42,214 bases of DNA, taken from contig NZ_AUAF01000035.1 of assembly GCF_000428585.1 (NCBI RefSeq), forward strand, positions 1 through 42,214, in the 5' to 3' direction. The notes beneath the pieces were generated by a model. It had not been told where the DNA came from and did not search any database. It was given only the letters and a program-made list of their open reading frames with translations. This document shows, one piece after another, positions 1 to 7,062 of this stretch; position 1 is the first letter of the stretch, and each line of letters opens with the position of its first letter. Both the position numbers and the translations under genes were made by a program. The stretch is from Zooshikella ganghwensis DSM 15267 (GTDB lineage: Bacteria > Pseudomonadota > Gammaproteobacteria > Pseudomonadales > Zooshikellaceae).

Positions 1-2
1 CT

Positions 3-164
3 CGTAGCAATGAAGTAATACGTCTTGGTCCCCTGCATAACAAAGCGCCCTTTATTAAAGTCGTTGCTTTTAGCCAAGTAGCTGAACTCATTAAAGGTGC
101 AAATGCGGATAAAATCGTTATAATTGAGTCAGGCAATGACGGTCCCTTCCTTGGAATGGTTTAA
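3..164 (+). CDS. C-terminal end of an unrecognised protein (partial, runs off the left edge)
   Basis: An open frame enters from the left edge and stops with TAA at 162-164, giving 53 residues that end in GNDGPFLGMV. I do not recognise the family. The fragment has an alternating hydrophobic/charged pattern (VAELIKGANADKIVIIES) that suggests a small alpha/beta fold, but that is only an impression. An AT-only hairpin (163-171 with 175-183) directly overlaps the stop codon, followed by about 100 bases with no coding sign. The upstream part is needed to name it. Confidence 0.55.
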   Translation, partial: RSNEVIRLGPLHNKAPFIKVVAFSQVAELIKGANADKIVIIESGNDGPFLGMV

Positions 165-274
165 TTTTTTTGTCAAAAAAATTGTGCCGTCATTGCCACT
201 TGAACTCCAGTTATTCTGCTTGTTTTCTACCAAAAAAATCAAATTCTGCTCATTATTTAAGCATACTTGCTTAA

Positions 275-911
275 GTTAAATGGCCAAAGTCGAGTGAAAA
301 TGATAGTGAGGTGCTCATTTTCCATTGTTGGACTGGAGTTCATGACTCTGAACCCGATATGTTAGTTGATACAGAAATCAGCTTTATTCTTCGTTTGGGT
401 AGTTTAGGCTTACAACAAAAAGTCATTCCAAATCGAGTTGAATTGACGAGAGATGCTATTGCTCCTGGGTATGCTGAAAATTGGGTGTTATGTTAAGCCA
501 AATGCTAAAGCAAATATACTGGTATTGGGAAAAGATGTTTATCAAAAGTCGTTTATAACAGCGAATCCTGATTTACTTGAGATATTAGATATACCGTTAA
601 AAAATAAATTAGCACTTTCTCATCATCATCACTCAATTACTTTGCAAGTGAAAAAAGTTTTAGTCAATATAATAACAGGTGAAAAGCCAAGTTTGGAACG
701 TGTTGCTGCAGAGCTTTCAATGAACCCAAGAACATTGCAAAGGAAGTTAAGCCAGCATAACACCAATTTTAATACATTATTAACAGAAGTTAGAAAGGAA
801 ATGGCTTCGTATTATATGGAAAAAAAAGGCTTAAAAAAAGGAGAGGTTGCGTTTCTACTGGGTTTTGATAGTGTGAATTCTTTTTATCGATCCTATAAAA
901 AATGGCGATGA
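275..911 (+). pseudogene. AraC-family transcriptional regulator, 5'-truncated and frameshifted
   Basis: Two overlapping frames together read as one AraC regulator of the type with an N-terminal arabinose-binding-like (PF12625-like) domain. The first frame is open from 275 to 496 (WTGVHDSEPDML...IPNRVELTRD). The second continues at about 475-480 with CYVKPNAKANILVLGKDV and ends with a complete double helix-turn-helix domain (LERVAAELSMNPRTLQRKL, then GEVAFLLGFDSVNSFYRSYKKW). The break lies near 470-485, where one base too many or two too few change the frame. Only about 210 codons remain against a usual ~330, so the first ~130 residues are gone and the frame is closed by TAA at 272-274. The second frame could still make a 152-residue DNA-binding fragment from 453. 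Such regulators often control an adjacent metabolic gene, here the downstream SDR (inference). Confidence 0.8.
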
Positions 912-945
912 TATTTTGTTTTTTTAAGAATAAGTGGAGCATTGT

Positions 946-1686
946 ATGAAACGACTTGAAAACAAAGTTGCTGTAGTGACTGGTGGTAGTACAGGGATTG
1001 GGTTGGCAACGGCTGCAAAGTTTGTACAAGAAGGGGCAACCGTTGTAATCTTTGCCCGTAATAAAGATGAACTAGAAATAGCTGTTAATCAGTTAGGTGA
1101 TAGATGCTTTGCTTTTCAAGGGAGTGTAACCAGTCAGGAAGATCTCTCTAAACTTTATAGCTATGTGCACAAAGAGTTTGGTAAACTCGATATTATTTTT
1201 GCCAATGCCGGACAGGGTGAGTTTACTCAATTAGATGTCGTGACAGAAGATCATTTTGATAGAATGTTTAATGTTAATACAAAAGGTGTATTCTTTACGA
1301 TTCAGCAAGCATTACCCTATTTATCATCAGGGGCATCGATAGTCATAAATGCGTCAATTTCTGGTATTAAAGGGTTTCAACAATTAGAAGCATATTCGGC
1401 ATCAAAAGCAGCTGCGCGCTCTTTAGCAAGGACATTATCTGCAGACCTGGCATGTAAAGGTATTCGTATTAATGCCATTTCTCCAGGTCTTATTGATACG
1501 CCTATCCACACTAAAATGGGCGTTGATGGAGAGAATGTGCGTGAGGGAGCGAGACAAGCCATACCTTTAGGCAGAATAGGAAAACCTGAAGATGTAGCGA
1601 ATGCTGTAGCATTTTTAGTCTCAGATGAAGCTGCGTATATTGTGGGGATAGACTTAATTGTTGATGGTGGTCTTACACAGGTTTAA
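946..1686 (+). CDS. SDR family NAD(P)-dependent oxidoreductase
   Basis: Classical short-chain dehydrogenase/reductase of 246 residues, the normal length. It has the Rossmann cofactor motif TGGSTGIG at residues 12-19, the NAG motif near residue 87, catalytic Ser137 (INAS), and the Tyr150/Lys154 pair in YSASK. SPGLIDTPI follows, and the C-terminal IVDGG segment is typical of the family. The substrate cannot be read from sequence. I chose ATG 946 because GGAG at 936-939 is correctly spaced before it, and the upstream GTG at 934 overlaps that ribosome site. It lies 34 bases after the broken AraC regulator, which suggests a regulator-target pair whose regulator has been lost (inference). A stem-loop follows at 1738-1774. 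Confidence 0.95.
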   Translation: MKRLENKVAVVTGGSTGIGLATAAKFVQEGATVVIFARNKDELEIAVNQLGDRCFAFQGSVTSQEDLSKLYSYVHKEFGKLDIIFANAGQGEFTQLDVVTEDHFDRMFNVNTKGVFFTIQQALPYLSSGASIVINASISGIKGFQQLEAYSASKAAARSLARTLSADLACKGIRINAISPGLIDTPIHTKMGVDGENVREGARQAIPLGRIGKPEDVANAVAFLVSDEAAYIVGIDLIVDGGLTQV

Positions 1687-1737
1687 TGTGAATGGAAGAT
1701 TGCAATAACAAGTGTTAGCACATTACTGTAACGTGAG

Positions 1738-1774
1738 AAAGGCTTTATGAATACAATAAGTTTCGTAAAGCCTT
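1738..1774. terminator. Stem-loop after the SDR gene, terminator-like
   Basis: AAGGCTTTATGAA (1739-1751) pairs with TTCGTAAAGCCTT (1762-1774) over 13 positions including one G-U pair, with a 10-base loop. There is no strong T-run after it, so intrinsic termination is only probable. It lies between the SDR gene and the convergent small gene at 1912-2427. Confidence 0.5.
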
Positions 1775-1806
1775 ATAGCCATTCAGGTTTGACTTATTGA
1801 ATAGTC

Positions 1807-1833
1807 CATTTAGGGTACACCTATAGTGTACTG
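1807..1833 (+). repeat. 27-bp direct repeat, copy 1
   Basis: This 27-base unit begins CATTTAGGGTA and ends AGTGTACTG. It matches 2595-2621 at 25 of 27 positions in the same orientation. It contains an internal inverted repeat, GTACAC (1815-1820) and GTGTAC (1826-1831), around a 5-base centre. Together with the second copy it brackets the gene at 1912-2427. Confidence 0.85.
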
Positions 1834-1911
1834 ACTTAAAACTGATTAACAATTAAGCACTGAATAGAATAGTCAGTTATTATTTGAAGAACTCTAGGCA
1901 AGTGTTTTAGC

Positions 1912-2427
1912 CTAATTGTTAAAAGCCTTAAGTTGCTCTATCTTTGGAAACCCTTGCCACTCGTAGTTATGTCTAGTCAAAAAAACGTCATACGTATCTA
2001 GGTTATTCCACGACCACCAAAAGTCTTTAAGCTCCTCTAAAGCTTCATAACAGTAAGAAATTGCAGGTTGGATATAGACAGCACAATTTTCAATATTGAA
2101 TAAAGCGACTTTCAAGTAGTTAGAAGGTAACGACTGAGCATTTAATTTAAGGTTTTTTATATCATGAATTAGTTTTTTATTTTTTGTGTTAAACTCCGCT
2201 TTAGATTGGTATGCAAGAGGTTTCTTGTTATCAAGCTCTTCAAATTGCTGAATATTTTTTATGTGGAATACTGCACTCAATATATACCTGGTTTTTACAA
2301 ATAAATTATAAATTTTTTCTTTTTCTTCTACTGTTGGTTTAGGGAGTATATCACTTAAAAGATTTTTTTCATTTCCAATTACTATTGATGGGAAAATGAA
2401 AAAAATCATTAATATAGCCTTTAGCAT
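1912..2427 (-). CDS. Small putative exported protein, unknown function
   Basis: A 171-residue protein I do not recognise. The N-terminus MLKAILMIFFIFPSIVIGNE is a convincing signal peptide, so export to the periplasm is likely. The mature part is rich in Lys, Asn, Glu and aromatic residues, with two Cys near residues 112 and 124 (NCAVY, SYCYE) that could form a disulfide. I chose the second ATG (2427) because GGAGG lies five bases before it; the first ATG at 2439 overlaps that ribosome site. The gene is more AT-rich than the housekeeping genes to the right, is flanked by 27-bp direct repeats, and its stop codon lies in the right arm of an inverted repeat (TTAACAATTA near 1847 with TAATTGTTAA near 1914). 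All of this suggests an acquired gene. Confidence 0.7.
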   Translation of the reverse strand: MLKAILMIFFIFPSIVIGNEKNLLSDILPKPTVEEKEKIYNLFVKTRYILSAVFHIKNIQQFEELDNKKPLAYQSKAEFNTKNKKLIHDIKNLKLNAQSLPSNYLKVALFNIENCAVYIQPAISYCYEALEELKDFWWSWNNLDTYDVFLTRHNYEWQGFPKIEQLKAFNN

Positions 2428-2594
2428 ATAGCCCTCCATGCTCAGTAGTAGTCACGTTATAATATCTATATATGATAGTTAAAACTCGATTGATTGTAAG
2501 TATTCAGTTTGTCATGGATTATCTAATTATTTAATAAGTAATTTATCCTTTTTCTTTCTTTAACTCATTGTATTTATTTACCTGACAACTGGTG

Positions 2595-2621
2595 CATTTA
2601 GGGTATACCTTTAGTGTACTG
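2595..2621 (+). repeat. 27-bp direct repeat, copy 2
   Basis: Same orientation as 1807-1833, with two differences. The internal inverted repeat is GTATAC (2603-2608) and GTGTAC (2614-2619), where the single change keeps a G-U pairing. The offset between copies is 788 bases and the interval contains only the small secreted-protein gene and its upstream region. Confidence 0.85.
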
Positions 2622-2631
2622 TTTGTAGGGT

Positions 2632-2793
2632 AGTCCAATAAGTTATTGACCCACTATGTATACCCAAAACGAAGGGTTTTTAGGGGCGGCCGTCAAGCGA
2701 TGAAGCTCCCGGAGCTTATATTAATAAGTGACTGGTGTGAAGAGCGCTGACAACAAACCCTAAAAATGATTCTTGAAGGGTATATAATGGACT
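2632..2793. repeat. Nested inverted-repeat element, MITE-like or structured RNA
   Basis: Four symmetric layers share one centre region: AGTCCA (2632-2637) with TGGACT (2788-2793), TATACCC (2659-2665) with GGGTATA (2778-2784), TTTTTAGGG (2677-2685) with CCCTAAAAA (2758-2766), and an inner palindrome AAGCTCC-C-GGAGCTT (2703-2717). It has no coding capacity. A degenerate copy of its right end lies at 3636-3666. This layout fits a small non-autonomous element or a dispersed intergenic repeat; the exact ends are not certain. Confidence 0.5.
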
Positions 2794-2865
2794 TTTTAAG
2801 AATACCAATAAAAAACGGAATAATAATATGCGTTGAGGCTTATTAACATTGAACGTAAAACCCTT

Positions 2866-2958
2866 TTACGATTCTTCCCAAAGACAGATTCCTGTGTCAA
2901 TACGGCTTTGATAACCATAGTGTTCAAAAAGTTGCTCTGCACGTGAGTGACTATGGGG
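2866..2958 (-). pseudogene. Possible remnant of an acetyltransferase C-terminus
   Basis: A 30-codon open stretch between two stops reads PHSHSRAEQLFEHYGYQSR and ends ICLWEES. The RAEQLFEHYGY segment resembles the C-terminal part of GNAT acetyltransferases, where a residue-rich helix is followed by a G-Y/F turn. No start, no acetyl-CoA motif and no upstream frame are visible. This is a weak call based on one motif. Confidence 0.2.
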
Positions 2959-3033
2959 CTATGGCTTGGTAAAAATGTTTAGAGTATTGAGATAATAAGT
3001 CTGATTATTTGTTCTCTAAATATTTATGTAATG

Positions 3034-3057
3034 ATATGCCGGTGATTGACGGCATAT
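3034..3057. repeat. Perfect 8-bp hairpin in the gene-free region
   Basis: ATATGCCG (3034-3041) and CGGCATAT (3050-3057) are perfect inverted copies separated by GTGATTGA. No T-run follows. It could be the fragment of a larger element or a protein-binding site. Confidence 0.5.
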
Positions 3058-3364
3058 GGGATGTTGGTGGCGCGAATGGCTTTATGTGCCGTATTCATAT
3101 AGCGATGCCTATTGCTTTTTGCCTTCTCTAAAGTGACTTGGGAAGCTACCTTTTAGTTTGCTATTTCAGATTTAACCTTTGGTTTTTTCCCAAATCGCAA
3201 GTGAGGATATTGTCAATATTTAAAGCTTGACTTACCTGATCAAAAACAATGTTCAGTTGTAAAACCTATGCAGTCTAAAGGTTATTAAGTGAGCAGTAGC
3301 CTGTCATTCGAAAATACGTTGTAAGTAGCATGCTGCCTGACTTGCCAACCTGCTTTCCTGTTGC

Positions 3365-3406
3365 TTGACTTATACATGATTAATACGTATGTTCAAATCG
3401 TTTGAA
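3365..3406 (+). promoter_or_regulatory. Candidate psrA promoter with overlapping PsrA-like operator
   Basis: TTGACT (3365-3370) and TATGTT (3388-3393), 17 bases apart, form a plausible sigma-70 promoter. The perfect palindrome TTCAAATCGTTTGAA (3392-3406) covers the end of the -10 element and the expected start site, which is where a repressor would sit. It resembles the published PsrA half-site pattern (CAAAC/GTTTG type), and PsrA is known to regulate its own gene in Pseudomonas. The distance to the psrA start is about 285 bases, implying a long leader. Confidence 0.45.
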
Positions 3407-3635
3407 TTTTGACTATTTTTTGTCTAACAAGTCACCTTTAGATGAGTGCTTAATGAGGCCAGTAGGTCATATTAGTGTAATAGTTTGTAGGTATTTCTCA
3501 GTTAAGTGAAATACAGGGGGAACGATTTGACTCACTACAGGCCGAAGAGCATGAGGTGTTCGGAACCATTACTGGTTGGTTAATGTCTGTTGTTGAGTAG
3601 TTAACCAGGTTAATACTTCCCTGAGTTAAACAGTG

Positions 3636-3666
3636 AACCCAAAGCACGATTCATGAAGGGTATTGA
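3636..3666 (+). repeat. Degenerate copy of the right end of the 2632-2793 element
   Basis: The segment AACCC...GATTCATGAAGGGTAT matches AACCCT...GATTCTTGAAGGGTAT at about 2756-2782 with only a few changes. It lies within 55 bases upstream of the psrA start codon. The left half of the element is not found here. Confidence 0.5.
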
Positions 3667-3688
3667 TGGTATTTAAATCGAATTTATT

Positions 3689-4375
3689 ATGGCGCAATCA
3701 GACACGGTAGAGCGAATACTTGATGCAGCAGAAGCCTTATTTGCTGAAAAAGGCTTTGCAGAAACATCATTACGCACCATCACAAGTAGAGCTGGAGTTA
3801 ACCTGGCAGCGGTTAATTATCATTTTGGCTCTAAAAAAGTGTTGATACAGGCGGTCTTTTCCCGTTTTCTGGACCCATTTAGTAAGCAGTTATCACAAGC
3901 GCTTGATAATGTTGAAGCGCAGTGGCATGAAAAAACGCTGAGTTTAGAAGAGCTACTTAAACTGCTTTTCCAGCAGATTTTATCCGTAGAGTCTCGCGGT
4001 AAAAACGATTTATCAATCTTTATGCGTTTACTTGGGCTGGCCTTTAGTCAAACCCAAGGGCATTTGCGTAAGTATCTTGAGTCAGTTTATGGTGATACGT
4101 TTAGGCGTTACATTGAACTTGTGGTCCGCGCTGCACCTGGGTTACCCAAGGAAGAGCTGTTTTGGCGTATTAACTTTATGCTTGGCTCGGTAGCATTCAC
4201 CATGTCTGGACTGGATGCACTGCGTGCGATTGCTGAGGCAGAATATGGTGAGCATCCAAATATTCCTGTGATACTTGAAAGAATGGTGCCTTTTCTTGCC
4301 AGTGGTATGCGTGCTGATGTACCAACATTAACCTCATCTCATACTTCGAGCGAACAAACAGCATTTGATACATGA
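3689..4375 (+). CDS. psrA: PsrA, TetR-family transcriptional regulator
   Basis: A 228-residue TetR regulator closely resembling Pseudomonas PsrA. The N-terminus MAQSDTVERILDAAEALFAE, the HTH (residues ~25-45, TSLRTITSRAGVNLAAVNYH) and the ligand-domain segment NDLSIFMRLLGLAFSQTQGH all match that subfamily as I know it. PsrA senses long-chain fatty acyl signals, represses its own gene and fatty-acid genes, and in Pseudomonas activates rpoS. It is the first gene of a tight block: its stop overlaps the L,D-transpeptidase start, with nagZ next, as near Pseudomonas psrA. There is no clear ribosome site before ATG 3689, but no better start exists. A candidate operator lies at 3392-3406. Confidence 0.92.
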   Translation: MAQSDTVERILDAAEALFAEKGFAETSLRTITSRAGVNLAAVNYHFGSKKVLIQAVFSRFLDPFSKQLSQALDNVEAQWHEKTLSLEELLKLLFQQILSVESRGKNDLSIFMRLLGLAFSQTQGHLRKYLESVYGDTFRRYIELVVRAAPGLPKEELFWRINFMLGSVAFTMSGLDALRAIAEAEYGEHPNIPVILERMVPFLASGMRADVPTLTSSHTSSEQTAFDT

Positions 4376-4866
4376 TGTCTGTAATGCCACGCCTTGAAGT
4401 TTGTGTAAGTACACAGCAACTGCTGCTATTTAATACTGGTAATGATACCCCTGTATGTTATTCCATCTCGACAGCAGAAAATGGGGTAGGGCAACAGCAA
4501 GGCAGTGGCCAAACCCCATTAGGCAAACACTATATTAGAGCCAAAATTGGTGGAGAATGCCCTTTAAATGCCGTGCTTGTCGGGCGTCGCTTTACGGGTG
4601 AAATCTACACGCCGCAGCTGGCTAAACAATACCCTCATCGTGACTGGATTTTGTCCCGTATTCTTTGGCTATGTGGCTGTGAAGTGGGCATCAATCGGTT
4701 GGGGAATGTGGATACCATGCGTCGTTATATCTATATTCATGGCACGCCGGATACCGAGCCGATGGGGGAACCTCACTCTCATGGCTGTATACGGATGCGA
4801 AACCAGGATTTAGTCGAACTTTTTAATGCGATCCCTGTGGGGACGCCTGTGCTTATTAAGCGTTAG
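4372..4866 (+). CDS. L,D-transpeptidase (YkuD family)
   Basis: A 164-residue protein made almost entirely of a YkuD catalytic domain. The signature is complete: a His in YIYIHGT followed by SHGCIRM, with catalytic Cys139. YkuD enzymes form 3-3 peptidoglycan cross-links or attach proteins to peptidoglycan, and some act on recycled muropeptides. No signal peptide or membrane segment is visible, which is unusual for a periplasmic cross-linking enzyme and leaves its location open. Its start ATGATG overlaps the psrA stop, so it is translationally coupled. ATG 4384 is a possible later start. It lies 17 bases before nagZ, whose product is a cytoplasmic peptidoglycan-recycling enzyme. Confidence 0.88.
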   Translation: MMSVMPRLEVCVSTQQLLLFNTGNDTPVCYSISTAENGVGQQQGSGQTPLGKHYIRAKIGGECPLNAVLVGRRFTGEIYTPQLAKQYPHRDWILSRILWLCGCEVGINRLGNVDTMRRYIYIHGTPDTEPMGEPHSHGCIRMRNQDLVELFNAIPVGTPVLIKR

Positions 4867-4883
4867 TTGATCAAGGATTCAGT

Positions 4884-5906
4884 ATGCGTTCTGGACCATT
4901 TGTGATTGACATTGCCGGCACCCAGTTGACCGAAGAAGATGTGCAATTACTCCATGACAACAGGGTCGGTGGGCTGATTTTATTTAGTCGTAATTATCAG
5001 CATCGACAACAACTTGTGGATTTAATACAGCAGGTGAGGGCTTTGCGTCCTGATTTGCTTATTATGACTGATCAGGAAGGTGGTCGTGTGCAGCGCTTTA
5101 AGGCTGAGTTTACACGTATTCCTGCAATGGGGCGCTTAGTTAAAGCGGCACAACACGAAAATATTGAGGTTCCAGCATTATTACGTGATGTTGGGTGGTT
5201 GTTAGCCAGTGAGTTATTAGCCTGTGGTATTGACTTAACGTTAGCTCCTGTCGTGGATTTAGATCGAGGCATCAGTACAGTAGTGGGTGATCGAGCTTTT
5301 GCTGAAGACCCACAATGTGTAGTTGAGTATGCCGGTGCCTTTATTGAGGGGTTAACTGCAGCAGGCATGTCAGCTTGTATCAAACATTTTCCAGGTCATG
5401 GTGGGGTAGCGGAAGATAGCCATCATCATCAGGTTGTTGATGAGCGTACCTTTGAAGACATTATGTCTACTGATGGCTTAACGTTTAAAACATTTATCAG
5501 GCAAGGTATTCCTGCGGTAATGGCTTCTCATGTCATTTTTCCAAAGGTTGCCGCAGAGCCAACAGGCTTCTCTCATTATTGGTTAACGACCATTTTGCGC
5601 GAAAAACTTGGCTTTAAGGGCGTTATTTTAAGCGATGACTTGTCTATGCAAGGGGCAAGTTGGCTAAATGGCAGTGCAGTTGCTCAAGCACAAGCCGCAA
5701 TTGATGCAGGCTGTGATTTGTTATTGGTGTGTAATCAACGAGCCAAAGTCTTACAGCTGCTTCAGCAGACAGCTTTTGCTCAGCTTGATTGTGGAAACCA
5801 AATCCGTACACTGCGTTCGAATAATTATGTTGATTTTGACCAGTTACAAAAAGATGCGCGCTGGGTAGAGACCCGAGCACGCTTGATGCGGTGGAGTTAT
5901 GACTGA
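4884..5906 (+). CDS. nagZ: Beta-N-acetylhexosaminidase NagZ
   Basis: A cytoplasmic glycoside hydrolase family 3 enzyme that removes N-acetylglucosamine from anhydromuropeptides during cell-wall recycling. Its product feeds beta-lactamase induction in species with AmpR. At 340 residues it has the usual NagZ length. Visible signatures are MTDQEGGRVQRF (sugar binding), the catalytic-loop motif KHFPGHG, and ILSDDLSM with the Asp nucleophile at residue 251/252. AAGGA stands at the right distance from ATG 4884. The gene follows the L,D-transpeptidase and overlaps the MscS gene by eight bases, so psrA to the MTI phosphorylase gene is probably one operon. Confidence 0.97.
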   Translation: MRSGPFVIDIAGTQLTEEDVQLLHDNRVGGLILFSRNYQHRQQLVDLIQQVRALRPDLLIMTDQEGGRVQRFKAEFTRIPAMGRLVKAAQHENIEVPALLRDVGWLLASELLACGIDLTLAPVVDLDRGISTVVGDRAFAEDPQCVVEYAGAFIEGLTAAGMSACIKHFPGHGGVAEDSHHHQVVDERTFEDIMSTDGLTFKTFIRQGIPAVMASHVIFPKVAAEPTGFSHYWLTTILREKLGFKGVILSDDLSMQGASWLNGSAVAQAQAAIDAGCDLLLVCNQRAKVLQLLQQTAFAQLDCGNQIRTLRSNNYVDFDQLQKDARWVETRARLMRWSYD

Positions 5907-7059
5907 GGACGTTGATAAGGCGGTAACCAACTTCTGGCAATACTTTGACTTTATTAAAAGCCAAGATATTTGGGTTTATCAGGTATTTACGGTGGTGTTT
6001 TTAACACTGCTGGCAAATTTTATTGCCCGACGAGTGTTGAATAAGCTAGCAATACAGTTAGAAAAAACCGTTAATGTCTGGGATGACGCGTTAATCGCAG
6101 CAGCACGGAAACCTCTTGAAATCCTGATCTGGGTGATAGGTTTAAGCTGGGCAGCCGAAATTACGCGTAAAGTGTCGCATGCTGTGGTGTTTGATATTAT
6201 TGAGCCGGCACGCCAAGTGATTGTGATTGGACTAATCACGTGGTTTCTTGTGCGCTTAATACATAATATTGAGCAAACACTGATCGCACCACCTTCTCAT
6301 CGCCAGCCGATGGATGCAACGACTGTATCGGCTATTGGCAAGCTGCTAAGGGCAGCCGTTATTATTACTGCAGTACTTGTTGTACTTCAGTCATTAGGGT
6401 ACAGCATATCGGGTGTGCTGGCTTTTGGGGGAATTGGTGGTATTGCTGTTGGTTTTGCAGCAAAAGATTTATTAGCCAATTTTTTTGGTGGGTTGATGAT
6501 TTATTTAGATCGACCTTTCAAAGTCGGTGACTGGGTTCGCTCTCCAGATAAAAATATTGAGGGTACCGTTGAGCATATTGGTTGGCGGTTAACTTGTATT
6601 CGTACTTTTGATAAACGACCTTTATATGTTCCTAACTCAACATTTGCCAATATCTCGGTTGAAAACCCTTCAAGAATGTTGAATCGACGGATCTATGAAA
6701 CCATTGGTGTCCGTTATGATGATGCCAATAAAGTCCAGCCGATTATTGAATCAGTGAAAAGTATGCTGGAAAGTCATCCTGATATTGATACCCGGCAAAC
6801 CTTGATTGTTAATTTTAATGCGTTTGGGCCATCCTCACTGGATTTCTTTATTTACACGTTTACCAAAACGACAAACTGGGTCGAATACCATAAAATTAAG
6901 CAGGATATTCTGCTAAAAATTCTAAAAATCATTGCTGAGCACCAGGCAGAGGTAGCCTTTCCAACACAAACGGTCCATTTACCTGATGCATTACAGGTTA
7001 ATACAGCAAATGGTTTACATCATCCTGATAATAAAGTTGCATTAGAACACGGAGATTAA
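5899..7059 (+). CDS. MscS-family mechanosensitive ion channel
   Basis: A 386-residue inner-membrane channel. Hydrophobic segments lie at about residues 25-45, 72-90, 105-125, 148-168 and 175-205. The last one carries the glycine/alanine-rich pore helix (GFGGIGGIAVGFAAKDLLAN), followed by the MscS beta domain (FKVGDWVRSPDKNIEGTVEHIGWR) and VPNSTFANISVEN. It protects cells against osmotic downshock by opening under membrane tension. It is larger than E. coli MscS (286 residues), with extra N-terminal helices. Its ATG overlaps the nagZ stop (ATGA type coupling). Confidence 0.93.
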   Translation: MTEDVDKAVTNFWQYFDFIKSQDIWVYQVFTVVFLTLLANFIARRVLNKLAIQLEKTVNVWDDALIAAARKPLEILIWVIGLSWAAEITRKVSHAVVFDIIEPARQVIVIGLITWFLVRLIHNIEQTLIAPPSHRQPMDATTVSAIGKLLRAAVIITAVLVVLQSLGYSISGVLAFGGIGGIAVGFAAKDLLANFFGGLMIYLDRPFKVGDWVRSPDKNIEGTVEHIGWRLTCIRTFDKRPLYVPNSTFANISVENPSRMLNRRIYETIGVRYDDANKVQPIIESVKSMLESHPDIDTRQTLIVNFNAFGPSSLDFFIYTFTKTTNWVEYHKIKQDILLKILKIIAEHQAEVAFPTQTVHLPDALQVNTANGLHHPDNKVALEHGD

Positions 7060-7062
7060 CAC

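Larger units (their letters stand above)
2428..3688. other. Long gene-free region with several inverted repeats
   Basis: About 1.26 kb with no intact open frame of useful length on either strand. It holds the second 27-bp repeat copy (2595-2621), a nested inverted element (2632-2793), a possible acetyltransferase remnant (2866-2958, minus), an 8-bp hairpin (3034-3057), a promoter with a palindrome (3365-3406), a small inverted repeat GCCGAA/TTCGG (3541-3563) and a partial copy of the nested element's right end (3636-3666). The rest shows nothing I can name. Decayed genes and repeats suggest an eroded insertion zone between the accessory genes and psrA. Confidence 0.7.

Noticed and set aside
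163-183. AT-only hairpin at the stop of the first partial gene, as a terminator
   Set aside because: AATTTTTTT/AAAAAAATT has no G-C pair, so it is too weak to call as an intrinsic terminator.
1807-1833. dif/pdif site
   Set aside because: The size is near 28 bp and one arm begins ATTTA, but the arms do not match the XerC/XerD consensus.
1807-2621. Integron cassette with attC sites
   Set aside because: No attC-type core (RYYYAAC/GTTRRRY) at the right positions and no integrase in the window.
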